A stretch of DNA of 64,000 nucleotides from Reddybacter sp041277045 (GCA_041277045.1 JBGFSY010000001.1:1426001-1490000); one strand, 5' to 3'; counted from the first letter of the stretch, positions 52,536 to 62,306 are shown. Numbers and translations are program-made. Notes: a model not told the origin generated them from the sequence alone.

Positions 52536-53867
52536 TTAAAGAATAAAACGTGATAAATCTTCATCGCTGGCCAGTGCATCGAGGTGCTGGTCGACAAAGG
52601 CGGCATCGACTTCAATTGTTTTACCATCGGCCGCCAGGTCACCGGCTTCAAAGGAAACCTCTTCGAGCAAGCGTTCGAGCACGGTGTGTAGGCGGCGCGC
52701 GCCGATATTCTCAGTGCGCTCGTTCACCTCGGAGGCGATTTCAGCGAGGCGCTTTACACCCTCGTCGCTAAACTTGACGCTCAAGCCCTCGGTGGCCAAG
52801 AGTTCGCGATATTGCTCGGTGAGTGAGGCTTTGGGCTCGGTGAGAATGCGCTGGAAGTCATCGGCGTTGAGCGAATCGAGTTCAACGCGAATCGGTAAAC
52901 GACCCTGCAATTCGGGGATTAAATCGGAGGGCTTGGAAAAATGAAAGGCGCCCGAGGCGATAAACAAGATGTGGTCGGTTTTGATCATACCGTACTTGGT
53001 CGACACGGTGCAGCCCTCAATCAGCGGCAGCAGGTCGCGCTGTACGCCTTCGCGGGAGACATCGGTACCCGAGGTTTCACCGCGCTTGGCGACCTTGTCG
53101 AGTTCGTCGATAAAGACAATGCCATTTTGCTCGGCATTATTGATGGCGCGCGCTTTAATATCGTCTTCGTTGACCAGCTTAGCGGCTTCCTCTTCCGTCA
53201 GGTGTTTCAGGGCCTGAGCAACGGTGAGCTTGCGGGTTTTGGTTTTACCGCCACCCATATTGGAGAACATGCCCTGCAGTTGGTTGGTCATCTCTTCCAT
53301 ACCGGGGGGCGCCATGATCTCGACGCTGGGGGCGGCGGCACTGAGGTCAATTTCAATCTCTTTGTCGTCGAGGTCGCCCTCGCGCAGTTTTTTGCGAAAC
53401 AGTTGGCGAGCACTGGAATCTTCCGTTTCCGCTTTATCTTCGTCACCGCGGGCGGGGGGCAGCAGCGCGTCGAGGATGCGCTCCTCGGCTTGGTCCTTGG
53501 CGCGCTGGTCAACCTTGGTCACTTCCTGCTCGCGCAGTAATTTGACGGCGGTTTCGACCAGGTCGCGGATAATCGACTCAACATCGCGACCGACGTAACC
53601 CACTTCGGTGAACTTGGTGGCTTCAACTTTGATAAAGGGTGCGTTCGATAGCTTCGCCAAACGGCGGGCAATTTCTGTTTTGCCGACGCCGGTGGGGCCT
53701 ATCATCAAAATATTTTTGGGCGTGACTTCATTGCGCAGCTCTTCGTTCAGCTGCATGCGGCGCCAGCGGTTGCGCAGGGCAATAGCGACGGCGCGTTTAG
53801 CCTGGTTTTGGCCGACGATGTGGCGGTCGAGCTCGTGGACGATTTCACGAGGGGTCATATTGGACAT
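52536..53867 (-). CDS. hslU: ATP-dependent protease ATPase subunit HslU (ClpY)
   Basis: The AAA+ unfoldase that feeds HslV. Walker A GPTGVGKT is at residues 57-64, IVFIDELDKVAKRG is Walker B, and the I domain lies between. The C-terminal LSRFIL end is what inserts into HslV. Length 443 residues is normal. It follows hslV after 69 bases and is co-oriented. Confidence 0.98.
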   Translation of the reverse strand: MSNMTPREIVHELDRHIVGQNQAKRAVAIALRNRWRRMQLNEELRNEVTPKNILMIGPTGVGKTEIARRLAKLSNAPFIKVEATKFTEVGYVGRDVESIIRDLVETAVKLLREQEVTKVDQRAKDQAEERILDALLPPARGDEDKAETEDSSARQLFRKKLREGDLDDKEIEIDLSAAAPSVEIMAPPGMEEMTNQLQGMFSNMGGGKTKTRKLTVAQALKHLTEEEAAKLVNEDDIKARAINNAEQNGIVFIDELDKVAKRGETSGTDVSREGVQRDLLPLIEGCTVSTKYGMIKTDHILFIASGAFHFSKPSDLIPELQGRLPIRVELDSLNADDFQRILTEPKASLTEQYRELLATEGLSVKFSDEGVKRLAEIASEVNERTENIGARRLHTVLERLLEEVSFEAGDLAADGKTIEVDAAFVDQHLDALASDEDLSRFIL

Positions 53868-53936
53868 GGGGTGTTCCCTAAATTAACGGCTTAAATAGCG
53901 CAGCATGTTGTTCGTTGGTTCAGCCAGACTGTCGTT

Positions 53937-54497
53937 TTACTCGGGCTTATCAACGACAACGCTGTCGAGCTCTTCAATGGTGCGATTGTGGTTGGTGTAG
54001 ATGCAGATATCTCCAGCAATCTCTAAACCCTTTTCGACGATGTCGCGAGCGCTGAGGTCGGTATTTTTGAGCAGGGCCATGGCCGCCGACTGGGCAAAGG
54101 GGCCGCCGGAGCCGATGGCGATGAGGTCGTCTTCGGGCTGAATCACATCGCCGTTACCGGTGATAATCAGCGAGGCATCTTTATTGGCGACGGCGAGCAG
54201 AGCTTCGAGGCGGCGCAGTATGCGGTCGGTGCGCCAGTCTTTGGCCAGCTCGACGGCGGCGCGCACGATGTTGCCGCGATGCTCTTCCAATTTGGCTTCA
54301 AAGCGCTCGAATAGGGTAAAGGCATCGGCAGTGCCACCCGCGAAACCGGCGATAACTTCGCCGTTGTACAGGCGGCGGACTTTGCGCGCATTGCCTTTCA
54401 TGATGGTATTGCCCAGCGATACCTGGCCATCGCCACCGATAACGACTTTGCCGTTGCGGCGCACGGATAGAATGGTGGTGCCTCGATATTGTTCCAA
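53937..54497 (-). CDS. hslV: ATP-dependent protease subunit HslV (ClpQ)
   Basis: A threonine peptidase of the proteasome type. The product begins MEQYRGTTILSVRRNG, so a six-residue propeptide would be removed before the catalytic Thr7; E. coli has only the Met. KGNARKVRRLY and FAGGTADAFTLF are conserved. Length 186 residues. The start is TTG 54497 with GGAG about 8 bases upstream. Forms hslVU with the downstream gene. Confidence 0.97.
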   Translation of the reverse strand: MEQYRGTTILSVRRNGKVVIGGDGQVSLGNTIMKGNARKVRRLYNGEVIAGFAGGTADAFTLFERFEAKLEEHRGNIVRAAVELAKDWRTDRILRRLEALLAVANKDASLIITGNGDVIQPEDDLIAIGSGGPFAQSAAMALLKNTDLSARDIVEKGLEIAGDICIYTNHNRTIEELDSVVVDKPE

Positions 54498-54526
54498 TGG
54501 AATCTCCCTGATGTATGCTCAGCCCT

Positions 54527-54555
54527 ATGTGGGGGCGAGGGTGGCCGAATTCAAT
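54527..54555 (-). promoter_or_regulatory. Possible heat-shock (sigma-32) promoter of hslVU
   Basis: Read on the minus strand, ATTGAA (54555-54550) is 15 bases from CCCCACAT (54534-54527). This is close to the sigma-32 form CTTGAA..CCCCATNT, with one mismatch in each half. The distance to the hslV start (30 bases) is suitable, and hslVU is a heat-shock operon in E. coli. Confidence 0.5.
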
Positions 54556-54748
54556 GTTTCCCGACAGGTCTTTGTCGCTTCTCTTGGTGCTGACTTGCCA
54601 CATCGTTACAATAGCGGTTCATACGTGCTGAAAGCGCAAAATCACCAGGTATTATTTCATCGGGGCCGAGTGGCGTGGCGTCACGGTTTCAGTCGATAGC
54701 GGGTCACAGGGCCGCTAGTTGCAGACTTGCTAGTCACAGGATAGATCA

Positions 54749-56368
54749 TTGCGCGATAACAAAACGCCCCCGTCAAATCCCCAGGGGGGAGCTCCGGTCG
54801 AAAAGCCCCACAGAGGCTTGCTCGGTTCAAGCGCTATTGTTGGTGCCATGACCATGCTGTCGCGCATCCTCGGGCTGATTCGCGACGTGGTATTTGCCCG
54901 CGTGATTGGTGCGGATGGCTTTGCCGATGCCTTCTTTGTCGCTTTTAAAATCCCCAACTTTTTGCGCCGCCTGTTCGCCGAGGGTGCATTTGCTCAGGCC
55001 TTTGTGCCGGTGCTGACCGAGTATCGCAACGAGGGCGGGCATGCTGCGGTAAAAGAGTTAATTGATCGCGTGGCGGGTGCCTTGGGTTCGGTATTGATTG
55101 GGATCACGGTAGTGGCGGTAATTGCTGCGCCCATGCTTGCCGGGCTTTTTGCCCCGGGTTTTGTCGGCGATGACGCTAAATTTCAGGCCACTACCGAGAT
55201 GATTCGGGTGACCTTCCCCTATTTACTGTTTATTTCTTTAACCGGTTTTGCCGGTGGCATATTAAATAGTTACGACCGTTTTGCAGTGCCGGCTTTTACG
55301 CCCGTGTGGTTGAATGTTTGTTTGATCAGTGCCGCGCTGGTCGCGGCCCCCTGGTTTGACCAGCCCGTGTTTGCCCTAGCCTGGGGCGTGTTTGCTGCGG
55401 GTGTGATTCAAATGCTCTTTCAGATTCCCTTTTTGGCGAATATTCATTTACTGCCGTCGCCAAAACTCGACTGGCAATATCCTGGGGTCAAAAAAATTCT
55501 ACGCTTGATGGCACCGGCCATTTTTGGGGTTTCTGTTAGTCAAATTAATTTACTGCTCGACACGGTGATTGCCTCCTTCTTGCCCACCGGCAGTGTTTCC
55601 TGGCTCTACTATTCCGATCGTTTGGCCGAGCTGCCCTTGGGCGTTTTTGGTGTGGCGGCGGCGACGGTCATACTGCCCAACCTCTCGCGGCAGCACGCGG
55701 CAAAATCGGCAGATGAATTCAATACCATTCTCGATTGGGCGATTCGTTTTGTGCTGTTAATTGCGGTGCCGGCCTCCATTGCCTTGATGATGATTGCCGA
55801 GCCGTTGCTGGCGGCGCTATTTTACGACGGCAGTGAAATAGACCAGCGCGATATCGTCATGGCTGGTTTTAGCCTGCGCGCCTATGCCCTGGGTGTGGTG
55901 GCCTTTATGTTAATCAAGGTGCTGGCACCGGGCTATTTTGCCCGCCAGGATACCAAAACCCCGGTAAAAATTGGCCTGATTGCCATGGCGGTCAATATGG
56001 TGATGAACCTTGTTTTTGTTTTCGTCTTGCATCACTACTTCGCTTTAGGTCATGCGGGTCTGGCGCTGGCGACCTCTCTGGCCGCTTTTCTGAACGCTGG
56101 CTTGCTGTTTCGTGGCTTGCGCAGCGGCGGCGTTTATCGTGCATCGAGTGGCTGGGGAGAGTTTGCGGGCATGTTATTGTTGGCCAACGCCATTATGGCG
56201 GGGGCTTTATACCTTGCCCTGGCTCAGTTTGGTGACTGGTTCGCGATGAGCTTTATGACGCGAGCACTGACCGTACTGGGTATTTGTGGCCTTGGTTTTA
56301 TCGCTTATGCAGCGACGCTTTTACTTTGCGGCTTTCGTCTTAGCCAATTGCGTAGTCCCGTTAAATAG
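54749..56368 (+). CDS. murJ: Lipid II flippase MurJ
   Basis: A MOP-superfamily membrane protein with about 14 helices that exports lipid II. MTMLSRILGLIRDVVFARVIG, LRRLFAEGAFAQAFVPVL and SLTGFAGGILNSYDRFAVPA are standard. Length 539 residues. A TTG start at 54749 gives a 22-residue Pro/Asn-rich cytoplasmic head; AGGATAG is 7 bases upstream. It comes before ribF and ileS, as in Pseudomonas. The rpsT gene seen upstream in Pseudomonas is not present here. Confidence 0.95.
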   Translation: MRDNKTPPSNPQGGAPVEKPHRGLLGSSAIVGAMTMLSRILGLIRDVVFARVIGADGFADAFFVAFKIPNFLRRLFAEGAFAQAFVPVLTEYRNEGGHAAVKELIDRVAGALGSVLIGITVVAVIAAPMLAGLFAPGFVGDDAKFQATTEMIRVTFPYLLFISLTGFAGGILNSYDRFAVPAFTPVWLNVCLISAALVAAPWFDQPVFALAWGVFAAGVIQMLFQIPFLANIHLLPSPKLDWQYPGVKKILRLMAPAIFGVSVSQINLLLDTVIASFLPTGSVSWLYYSDRLAELPLGVFGVAAATVILPNLSRQHAAKSADEFNTILDWAIRFVLLIAVPASIALMMIAEPLLAALFYDGSEIDQRDIVMAGFSLRAYALGVVAFMLIKVLAPGYFARQDTKTPVKIGLIAMAVNMVMNLVFVFVLHHYFALGHAGLALATSLAAFLNAGLLFRGLRSGGVYRASSGWGEFAGMLLLANAIMAGALYLALAQFGDWFAMSFMTRALTVLGICGLGFIAYAATLLLCGFRLSQLRSPVK

Positions 56369-56441
56369 CCCGTTTCAAATAGTCGATTCGGTGTCGCTTA
56401 ACTTTCGCACGGCAGGGCTGCCTTTCGGTCGCTGGGCTGGG

Positions 56442-56447
56442 TATAAT
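56442..56447 (+). promoter_or_regulatory. Possible -10 box of the ribF-ileS-lspA-fkpB-ispH operon
   Basis: A perfect TATAAT lies 30 bases before the ribF start. The -35 side is poor (TGCCTT around 56419), so it is listed only for its exact -10 and position in the 96-base murJ-ribF gap. Confidence 0.4.
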
Positions 56448-56476
56448 TCCCGGCTTTAGATGGGGTGGGGCGAGTA

Positions 56477-57430
56477 GTGGCAAACGGCGTTGTGGATTTC
56501 TTTGTTCGAGGTTTACACAATCTGCGCGATGAGCACAGGGGCTGCGTCGCGACCATCGGTTCCTTTGATGGCGTTCACCACGGTCACCAGAAGATTATTG
56601 CCCAGATCAATGAGCGCGCCAAATATTATGCAGTACCTTCAGTGGTAACGATGTTTGAGCCCCAGCCTCGGGAATATTTTTCCGGCGAACAGGCGCCGGC
56701 GCGTTTGATGCGCTTGCGTGAAAAGGTTGATGCCCTGCTCGATGCGGGTGTCGACCGGGTAGTCTGCCTGCAGTTTAATCGCGCCATGCGCAGTCTTACC
56801 GCTCAGCAGTTTGTCGACGATTTATTGGTTGAGGGCTTGGGTATCAAGTGCCTGGTGATAGGCGATGATTTTCACTTTGGCTGTGACCGCAAGGGTGATT
56901 TTGCGATGCTCGAAGAAATGGGAGCAAAGAAGGGTTTTGAGGTGGTTTCGACCCAAACCATCAAGGCCGATCGGCAGCGGGTTAGCAGTACGCGCATTCG
57001 TGCCGAGCTAGAGGCGGGTCGCTTTGATACCGCCAAAGCCCTATTGGGCCGCCCCTTCCGCATATCGGGCAAGGTTTGTTATGGGCAGCAGTTGGGTAGC
57101 AAGCTGGGTATTCCCACCGCCAATGTGAATTTACACCGCTACCGGGCACCGTTGAGCGGTGTCTTTGCCGTCGAGGTGTTACTTGATGGCGAGCGCATAC
57201 AGGGCGTGGCCAATGTCGGTTTGCGACCCACGGTAGGTGATTTACTGAAGCCGGTGCTGGAGGTGCATATGCTGGACTGGGCGGGCAATATTTACGGCCA
57301 ACGCATTGCCGTTGAGTTTAAGAAAAAACTGCGCGATGAGCAGAAATTTACCACGCTCGATGAGCTGGTGATCAATGTTAATCAAGATATTAAAACCGCT
57401 CGAGAGTATTTCTCGTCGGTAGCAAATTAA
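56477..57430 (+). CDS. ribF: Bifunctional riboflavin kinase/FAD synthetase RibF
   Basis: Makes FMN and then FAD. The nucleotidyltransferase domain shows TIGSFDGVHHGHQ and ISSTR-type text (RVSSTRIRAELEAG), and the C-terminal kinase domain has GSKLGIPTANV and GVANVGLRPTV. Length 317 residues from GTG 56477; a GTG at 56465 in the same frame gives four more residues. GGGGCGA precedes 56477. Followed by ileS after 64 bases. Confidence 0.95.
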   Translation: MANGVVDFFVRGLHNLRDEHRGCVATIGSFDGVHHGHQKIIAQINERAKYYAVPSVVTMFEPQPREYFSGEQAPARLMRLREKVDALLDAGVDRVVCLQFNRAMRSLTAQQFVDDLLVEGLGIKCLVIGDDFHFGCDRKGDFAMLEEMGAKKGFEVVSTQTIKADRQRVSSTRIRAELEAGRFDTAKALLGRPFRISGKVCYGQQLGSKLGIPTANVNLHRYRAPLSGVFAVEVLLDGERIQGVANVGLRPTVGDLLKPVLEVHMLDWAGNIYGQRIAVEFKKKLRDEQKFTTLDELVINVNQDIKTAREYFSSVAN

Positions 57431-57494
57431 ACCGCTCGTGTAGTGTCTTTACGCGGCGTTGAACTGAATTGAAAGTGAGCTAAACCAGAGACTT

Positions 57495-60317
57495 ATGACC
57501 GACTATAAAGCGACCTTGAATCTGCCGAAAACGGCCTTCCCGATGAAAGCCAACCTCGCCCAGCGCGAGCCAGGCATGTTAAAAAAGTGGCAGCAGAATG
57601 ACCTCTATGGCGCCATTCGCAAGGCCCGAGCGGGGCGCGAACAATTTATCCTCCATGACGGCCCGCCCTATGCCAATGGCGATATTCATATTGGCCACGC
57701 GGTGAATAAAATCCTCAAGGATATTATCGTTAAGTCGCGCACGGTGATGGGCTACGACGCTCCCTACGTACCGGGTTGGGATTGCCACGGTCTGCCCATT
57801 GAGCATCAGGTCGAGAAAAAGCACGGCAAGGCCGGTGCCAAAATTGATTACAAAGCCTTCCGCCAGAAGTGTCGCGACTATGCCCAGCGGCAGGTTGAGG
57901 GGCAAAAGAAAGATTTTATTCGCCTCGGTGTTTTAGGTGAGTGGGACGACCCCTATCTGAGTATTAACTACCAGTACGAGGCCGATATTATTCGCGCCCT
58001 CGGCAAAATCGCCGAAAGCGGCCATCTGGTGAAGGGCTATAAGCCGGTTTACTGGAGTGTGGTCGGTGCCTCTGCGCTGGCCGAGGCTGAGGTGGAGTAC
58101 GAGGATAAAACCTCCTTTTCCATCGATGTGATGTTCCCCGCTGTCGATCAACAAAAGTTTGGCGCTGCCTTTGGCGATGGACTGAGTGGCGAAGGTGAAG
58201 TTACGGTCGTTATCTGGACCACCACGCCGTGGACGCTACCCGCCAACCAGGCGGTATCGCTGCATGCCGAGCTTGAGTATGTACTGCTGCAATGCACGGT
58301 TAATGGCGAGCCCCGTCGTTTACTGGTCGCTGCTGAACTCATGGAGTCGGCACTGGCACGCTGGCAGATCGAAGACTCCGCTATTGTCGGCCGTTGTCAG
58401 GGTGAAAAGCTCGAAGGCCTTCTACTGCAACATCCTTTTTACGACCGGCAGGTGCCGGTACTGCTCGGTGACCATGTCACCACCGAAGCGGGTACGGGTG
58501 CTGTGCACACGGCCGCCGACCACGGTGTTGACGATTTTATCGTGTCGCGCAAATACGGCATTGGCACACTGAATACATTGGACGATCACGGCGTTTATCG
58601 CGCCTCCGTTGGGTTGTTCGCCGGTGAGCACGTTTATAAGGTCGATGAGAAAATTGTCGAGCTGCTGCGTGAGCGGCAAAGCTTGCTGGCCGACGGTAAA
58701 ATCACTCACAGCTTTCCCCATTGCTGGCGCACCAAAACGCCGCTGATTTTCCGCGCTACGCCGCAGTGGTTTATCAGCATGACAGAGCATGGGCTGCTCG
58801 ATGCGGCGAAGGCCGAAGTCAAAAAAGTACAGTGGTTCCCCGACTGGGGGCAGGCGCGCATGGAGTCTATGCTGGAGAACAGCCCGGACTGGTGTATTTC
58901 ACGCCAGCGTACCTGGGGTGTGCCGATTGCGCTGTTTATTCACGGTGAAACGGGTGAGTTGCATCCCAATACGCCGGCGCTGATCGAGCAGGTGGCCCTG
59001 CTGGTTGAACGCGATGGAATGGATGCTTGGTACGATCTTGATGCTCGCGATTTACTCGGTGATGAGGCCGATCAATACGACAAGGTTACCGACACCCTCG
59101 ATGTCTGGTTTGATTCCGGTGTTAGTCACGAGGCCGTCTTGCGCCGCCGCGCCAACCTGAGTTACCCGGCAGATCTTTATCTCGAAGGCTCCGATCAGCA
59201 TCGCGGCTGGTTTCAGTCCTCACTAAAGTCGTCCATCGCCATCAATGGCACTGCGCCCTATAAGGCGGTGCTGACCCACGGCTTTACCGTTGATGCCAAG
59301 GGCCACAAAATGTCCAAATCACTGGGCAATGTCATGGCCCCGCAAAAGGTGATCAACCAACTGGGTGCCGATGTGCTGCGTCTATGGGTGGCCTCCACCG
59401 ACTTCAGCGGTGAAATGACGGTGTCCGATGAGATTTTGCGTCGCACCGCCGACTCCTATCGTCGCATTCGCAATACCATTCGCTTTATGTTGTCTAACCT
59501 CGACGGCTTTAATCCCGCAACAGACTGTGTCGCCAGCGATGATCTGTTGTCTCTCGATAGCTGGGTAATTGGCCGTGCCGGGCAATTGCAGGCGGAGATT
59601 AACGGCGCCTACGAGACCTATAATTTCCACAGCATCTACCAGAAAATCCACAATTTCTGCGCCGGTGATCTAGGTGGTGTGTATCTCGATATTATTAAAG
59701 ATCGCCAGTACACCTGCCAAAGTGACAGTCTGGCGCGGCGCTCAGCGCAAACGGCGCTCTACCATGTGGCCGAAGCTGTGGTGCGTTGGATTGCCCCCAT
59801 TCTTTGTTTTACCGCAGAAGAAGTGTGGCAGGCATTGCCCGGTGAGCGTAGCGAGTCTGTGCACGTAGCCGAGTGGTATCAGTTGCCAGAGCTGGCGACG
59901 GATAATGTGCTGGGTGAAGACGACTGGCAGCAATTTATCGCCGTTAAAGAAGCCGTCAACAAGGCGCTGGAAGTTGAACGTCAGGCGGGTCGCTTAAAAG
60001 GCTCTCTCGAAGCCAGTGTGACTCTGTATTGTGACGACGAGCTGGCGAGTACCCTGGCGAAAGTCGGTGACGAGCTACGCTTTATTTTGATTACCTCTGG
60101 CGCATCGGTACTTCCGCAAAGCCACTTGCCGGCAAGTGGCGCCAGCGAGAGTGCCATTGCCGGACTCAGTATTCAGGTTGAATTAAGCAAGGGCGAGAAG
60201 TGTGTGCGCTGCTGGCACCACCGCGAAGATGTCGGCGCTAATACCGAACATCCCGAGATTTGCGCACGCTGCGTCGACAATGTTGAGGGCGACGGTGAAC
60301 AGCGCTGCTTCGCTTGA
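57495..60317 (+). CDS. ileS: Isoleucyl-tRNA synthetase
   Basis: Class I synthetase of 940 residues. HIGH is at 65-68, KMSKS at 605-609, and the C-terminal zinc finger is CVRCWHHREDVG...CARC. The CP1 editing insert (WTTTPWTLPANQ) is present. This is the bacterial (IleS1, mupirocin-sensitive-like) form judging from length and the C-terminal zinc finger. Start ATG 57495. The stop is followed by lspA after 25 bases. Confidence 0.98.
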   Translation: MTDYKATLNLPKTAFPMKANLAQREPGMLKKWQQNDLYGAIRKARAGREQFILHDGPPYANGDIHIGHAVNKILKDIIVKSRTVMGYDAPYVPGWDCHGLPIEHQVEKKHGKAGAKIDYKAFRQKCRDYAQRQVEGQKKDFIRLGVLGEWDDPYLSINYQYEADIIRALGKIAESGHLVKGYKPVYWSVVGASALAEAEVEYEDKTSFSIDVMFPAVDQQKFGAAFGDGLSGEGEVTVVIWTTTPWTLPANQAVSLHAELEYVLLQCTVNGEPRRLLVAAELMESALARWQIEDSAIVGRCQGEKLEGLLLQHPFYDRQVPVLLGDHVTTEAGTGAVHTAADHGVDDFIVSRKYGIGTLNTLDDHGVYRASVGLFAGEHVYKVDEKIVELLRERQSLLADGKITHSFPHCWRTKTPLIFRATPQWFISMTEHGLLDAAKAEVKKVQWFPDWGQARMESMLENSPDWCISRQRTWGVPIALFIHGETGELHPNTPALIEQVALLVERDGMDAWYDLDARDLLGDEADQYDKVTDTLDVWFDSGVSHEAVLRRRANLSYPADLYLEGSDQHRGWFQSSLKSSIAINGTAPYKAVLTHGFTVDAKGHKMSKSLGNVMAPQKVINQLGADVLRLWVASTDFSGEMTVSDEILRRTADSYRRIRNTIRFMLSNLDGFNPATDCVASDDLLSLDSWVIGRAGQLQAEINGAYETYNFHSIYQKIHNFCAGDLGGVYLDIIKDRQYTCQSDSLARRSAQTALYHVAEAVVRWIAPILCFTAEEVWQALPGERSESVHVAEWYQLPELATDNVLGEDDWQQFIAVKEAVNKALEVERQAGRLKGSLEASVTLYCDDELASTLAKVGDELRFILITSGASVLPQSHLPASGASESAIAGLSIQVELSKGEKCVRCWHHREDVGANTEHPEICARCVDNVEGDGEQRCFA

Positions 60318-60342
60318 TAGCCCTTTGCTTGATAGACTCTTG

Positions 60343-60828
60343 ATGGCGAGTAAAAGGGCTTCCGTCATTGTGTTCTATGCCTTGGCGCTTGTCTTGTTGG
60401 TGCTTGATCTGTGGACCAAGGCCCTTGCCACAGAGCACCTGAATTACGCCGAACCGGTGGTGTTGACGGGCTACTTTAATTTGACCCTGCTGCATAACAC
60501 CGGTGCCGCCTTCAGTTTTTTGAGTACGGCGGGCGGCTGGCAGCACTGGTTGTTCGGCGGCATTGCCAGCATCATCAGTGTGGTGCTGGTGGTTTGGATT
60601 TATCGCGCACCGGCAACGGCAGTCCTATTGAAGTTTTCACTGGCATTAATTCTTGCCGGTGCCCTGGGTAATTTATGGGATCGCGTGACCTTGGGCTATG
60701 TGGTCGATTTTATTCAATGGCATTATCAAGACTACTATTGGCCGGCCTTTAATATTGCCGATGCGGCGATTAGTGTCGGTGCCGTCGCCATGGTGGTTGA
60801 TTCTTTTCGTTCTTCCCACCAGGGCTGA
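60343..60828 (+). CDS. lspA: Lipoprotein signal peptidase LspA
   Basis: Aspartyl peptidase that removes signal peptides from prolipoproteins. Four membrane helices; catalytic Asp122 in YVVDFIQWH and Asp140 in FNIADAAIS, with GNLWDRV preceding. Length 161 residues from ATG 60343. Longer frames extend back into ileS and are not credible. The ribosome site before this ATG is weak, and translation may depend on ileS read-through. Confidence 0.95.
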   Translation: MASKRASVIVFYALALVLLVLDLWTKALATEHLNYAEPVVLTGYFNLTLLHNTGAAFSFLSTAGGWQHWLFGGIASIISVVLVVWIYRAPATAVLLKFSLALILAGALGNLWDRVTLGYVVDFIQWHYQDYYWPAFNIADAAISVGAVAMVVDSFRSSHQG

Positions 60829-60862
60829 GCGCATCACAGAGCCTGAAATTGAGGTGTAGTAA

Positions 60863-61336
60863 ATGAGTTCTGAACAAGTAAACACTGAGGGTCTGATTGG
60901 CAGTGCCTCGCGAGTGACCCTGCATTTTTCCCTGTCGCTTGACGATGGCGCGGTGATTGATTCCAATTTTGAGCAAACGCCCGCCACGCTGAGCATTGGC
61001 GATGGCAACCTGCCCCTGGGTTTTGAAGAATATCTGCTCGGCATGACAGCGGGCCAACAAGCCAGCTTTACCGTGCTGCCTGAAAAGGCCTTTGGTCAAC
61101 ACAATCCCTCGAACCTGCAGCAAGTTAAACGCAACAGCTTTGCCGCAGATATGCAATTGTCGGAAGGTTTGGTGGTGTCTTTTGCCGATGCCAACCGGGG
61201 CGAGCTACCCGGTGTGATTCAAGGCATTGGCGAAGATGAGGTGACGGTCGATTTCAATCATCCGCTGGCGGGTAAAACCCTGACTTTCAAGGTTGAAATT
61301 GTCACAGTCGACAATACCCTTACCGAGGTGGAGTAA
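60863..61336 (+). CDS. fkpB: FKBP-type peptidyl-prolyl isomerase FkpB (SlpA)
   Basis: A 157-residue SlyD-like FKBP. VTLHFSLSLDDGAVIDSNFE, the GDGNLPLGFEEYLLGM stretch and the insert-in-flap region (VLPEKAFGQHNPSNLQQV) are typical, followed by FNHPLAGKTLTFKVEI. It folds proline-containing proteins in the cytoplasm. The lspA-fkpB-ispH order is conserved in gammaproteobacteria; its stop overlaps the ispH start by one base. Confidence 0.95.
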   Translation: MSSEQVNTEGLIGSASRVTLHFSLSLDDGAVIDSNFEQTPATLSIGDGNLPLGFEEYLLGMTAGQQASFTVLPEKAFGQHNPSNLQQVKRNSFAADMQLSEGLVVSFADANRGELPGVIQGIGEDEVTVDFNHPLAGKTLTFKVEIVTVDNTLTEVE

Positions 61337-62268
61337 TGGAAGTACGACTGGCCAACCCGCGAGGTTTTTGTGCCGGCGTCGATCGTGCCATTGATATTGT
61401 CAATCGCGCCCTCGATCTTTTTGGCGCGCCCATCCATGTTCGTCATGAGGTGGTGCACAATAAATTTGTGGTGGATCAATTGCGCGAGCGCGGCGCGATT
61501 TTCGTTGATGAGCTGAAGGATATTCCCCGCGGTTCCATCGTCATTTTTAGTGCCCACGGGGTTTCGAAAGAGGTGTGTGCCGAGGCCGAGCAGCGCGGTT
61601 TAAAGGTCTTCGATGCCACCTGCCCCCTAGTGACCAAGGTCCACCTCGAAGTGGAAAGATTTAGCCGCGCGGGTCGCGAGTGTGTGTTGATTGGCCACTA
61701 CGGTCACCCCGAAGTGGAAGGCACCATGGGGCAATACGACGCTGCCAATGGTGGTGATATTTATCTGGTGGAAAATGTCGATGATGTGGCGATACTGCCT
61801 ATTCATCGACCCGATGACCTGGCCTTTGTTACCCAGACCACCTTGTCGGTGGATGATACCGCCCTGGTTATTGATGCACTGCGTGCGCGTTTTCCCACCA
61901 TTGAAGGCCCGCGCAAAGACGATATTTGCTACGCCACGCAAAACCGTCAAGATGCTATTAAGCAACTGGCTCTGGAGTGCGATGTGTTGTTGGTCGTCGG
62001 CTCTGCTAATAGCTCCAATTCCAATCGTCTGCGGGAGTTGGCCGAGCGCTGTGGTACCAAAGCTTATCTGGTGGATAGCAGTGCCGATATTAAAAGTGAG
62101 TGGTTTGGCTCGGGTTCTGTCGTGGGTCTGAGTGCTGGTGCCTCGGCACCGGAAACCCTGGTGCAGGAGTTGGTCGATGCCCTGGCGGGCAGTGACAGGG
62201 CGGATGTTAAAGAGCTCTCGGGGAAAGTTGAGGGTATTCGTTTCTCGGTGCCGAAAGAGCTGCGCTAA
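61336..62268 (+). CDS. ispH: 4-hydroxy-3-methylbut-2-enyl diphosphate reductase IspH
   Basis: Iron-sulfur enzyme that makes IPP and DMAPP at the end of the MEP pathway. Cluster ligands Cys12 (GFCAGVDRA), Cys96 (DATCPLVTKVH) and Cys198 (ICYATQNRQ) are present. Length 310 residues, ATG 61336 inside the fkpB stop. Converges on pilR with only 38 bases between the stops. Confidence 0.98.
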   Translation: MEVRLANPRGFCAGVDRAIDIVNRALDLFGAPIHVRHEVVHNKFVVDQLRERGAIFVDELKDIPRGSIVIFSAHGVSKEVCAEAEQRGLKVFDATCPLVTKVHLEVERFSRAGRECVLIGHYGHPEVEGTMGQYDAANGGDIYLVENVDDVAILPIHRPDDLAFVTQTTLSVDDTALVIDALRARFPTIEGPRKDDICYATQNRQDAIKQLALECDVLLVVGSANSSNSNRLRELAERCGTKAYLVDSSADIKSEWFGSGSVVGLSAGASAPETLVQELVDALAGSDRADVKELSGKVEGIRFSVPKELR

Positions 62269-62306
62269 AGTTGTAGACTTGGTTTTTGAAAACCGGGCCC
62301 CCCGTG

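Noticed and set aside
52941..53540. Open frame of 199 codons antisense to hslU
   Set aside because: hslU on the other strand has all AAA+ motifs; this frame is a shadow with repetitive Gly/Ala/Phe content.
54160..54699. Open frame of 179 codons on the + strand over hslV and its upstream region
   Set aside because: Mostly antisense to hslV and very rich in Ser and Arg; no protein family recognised.
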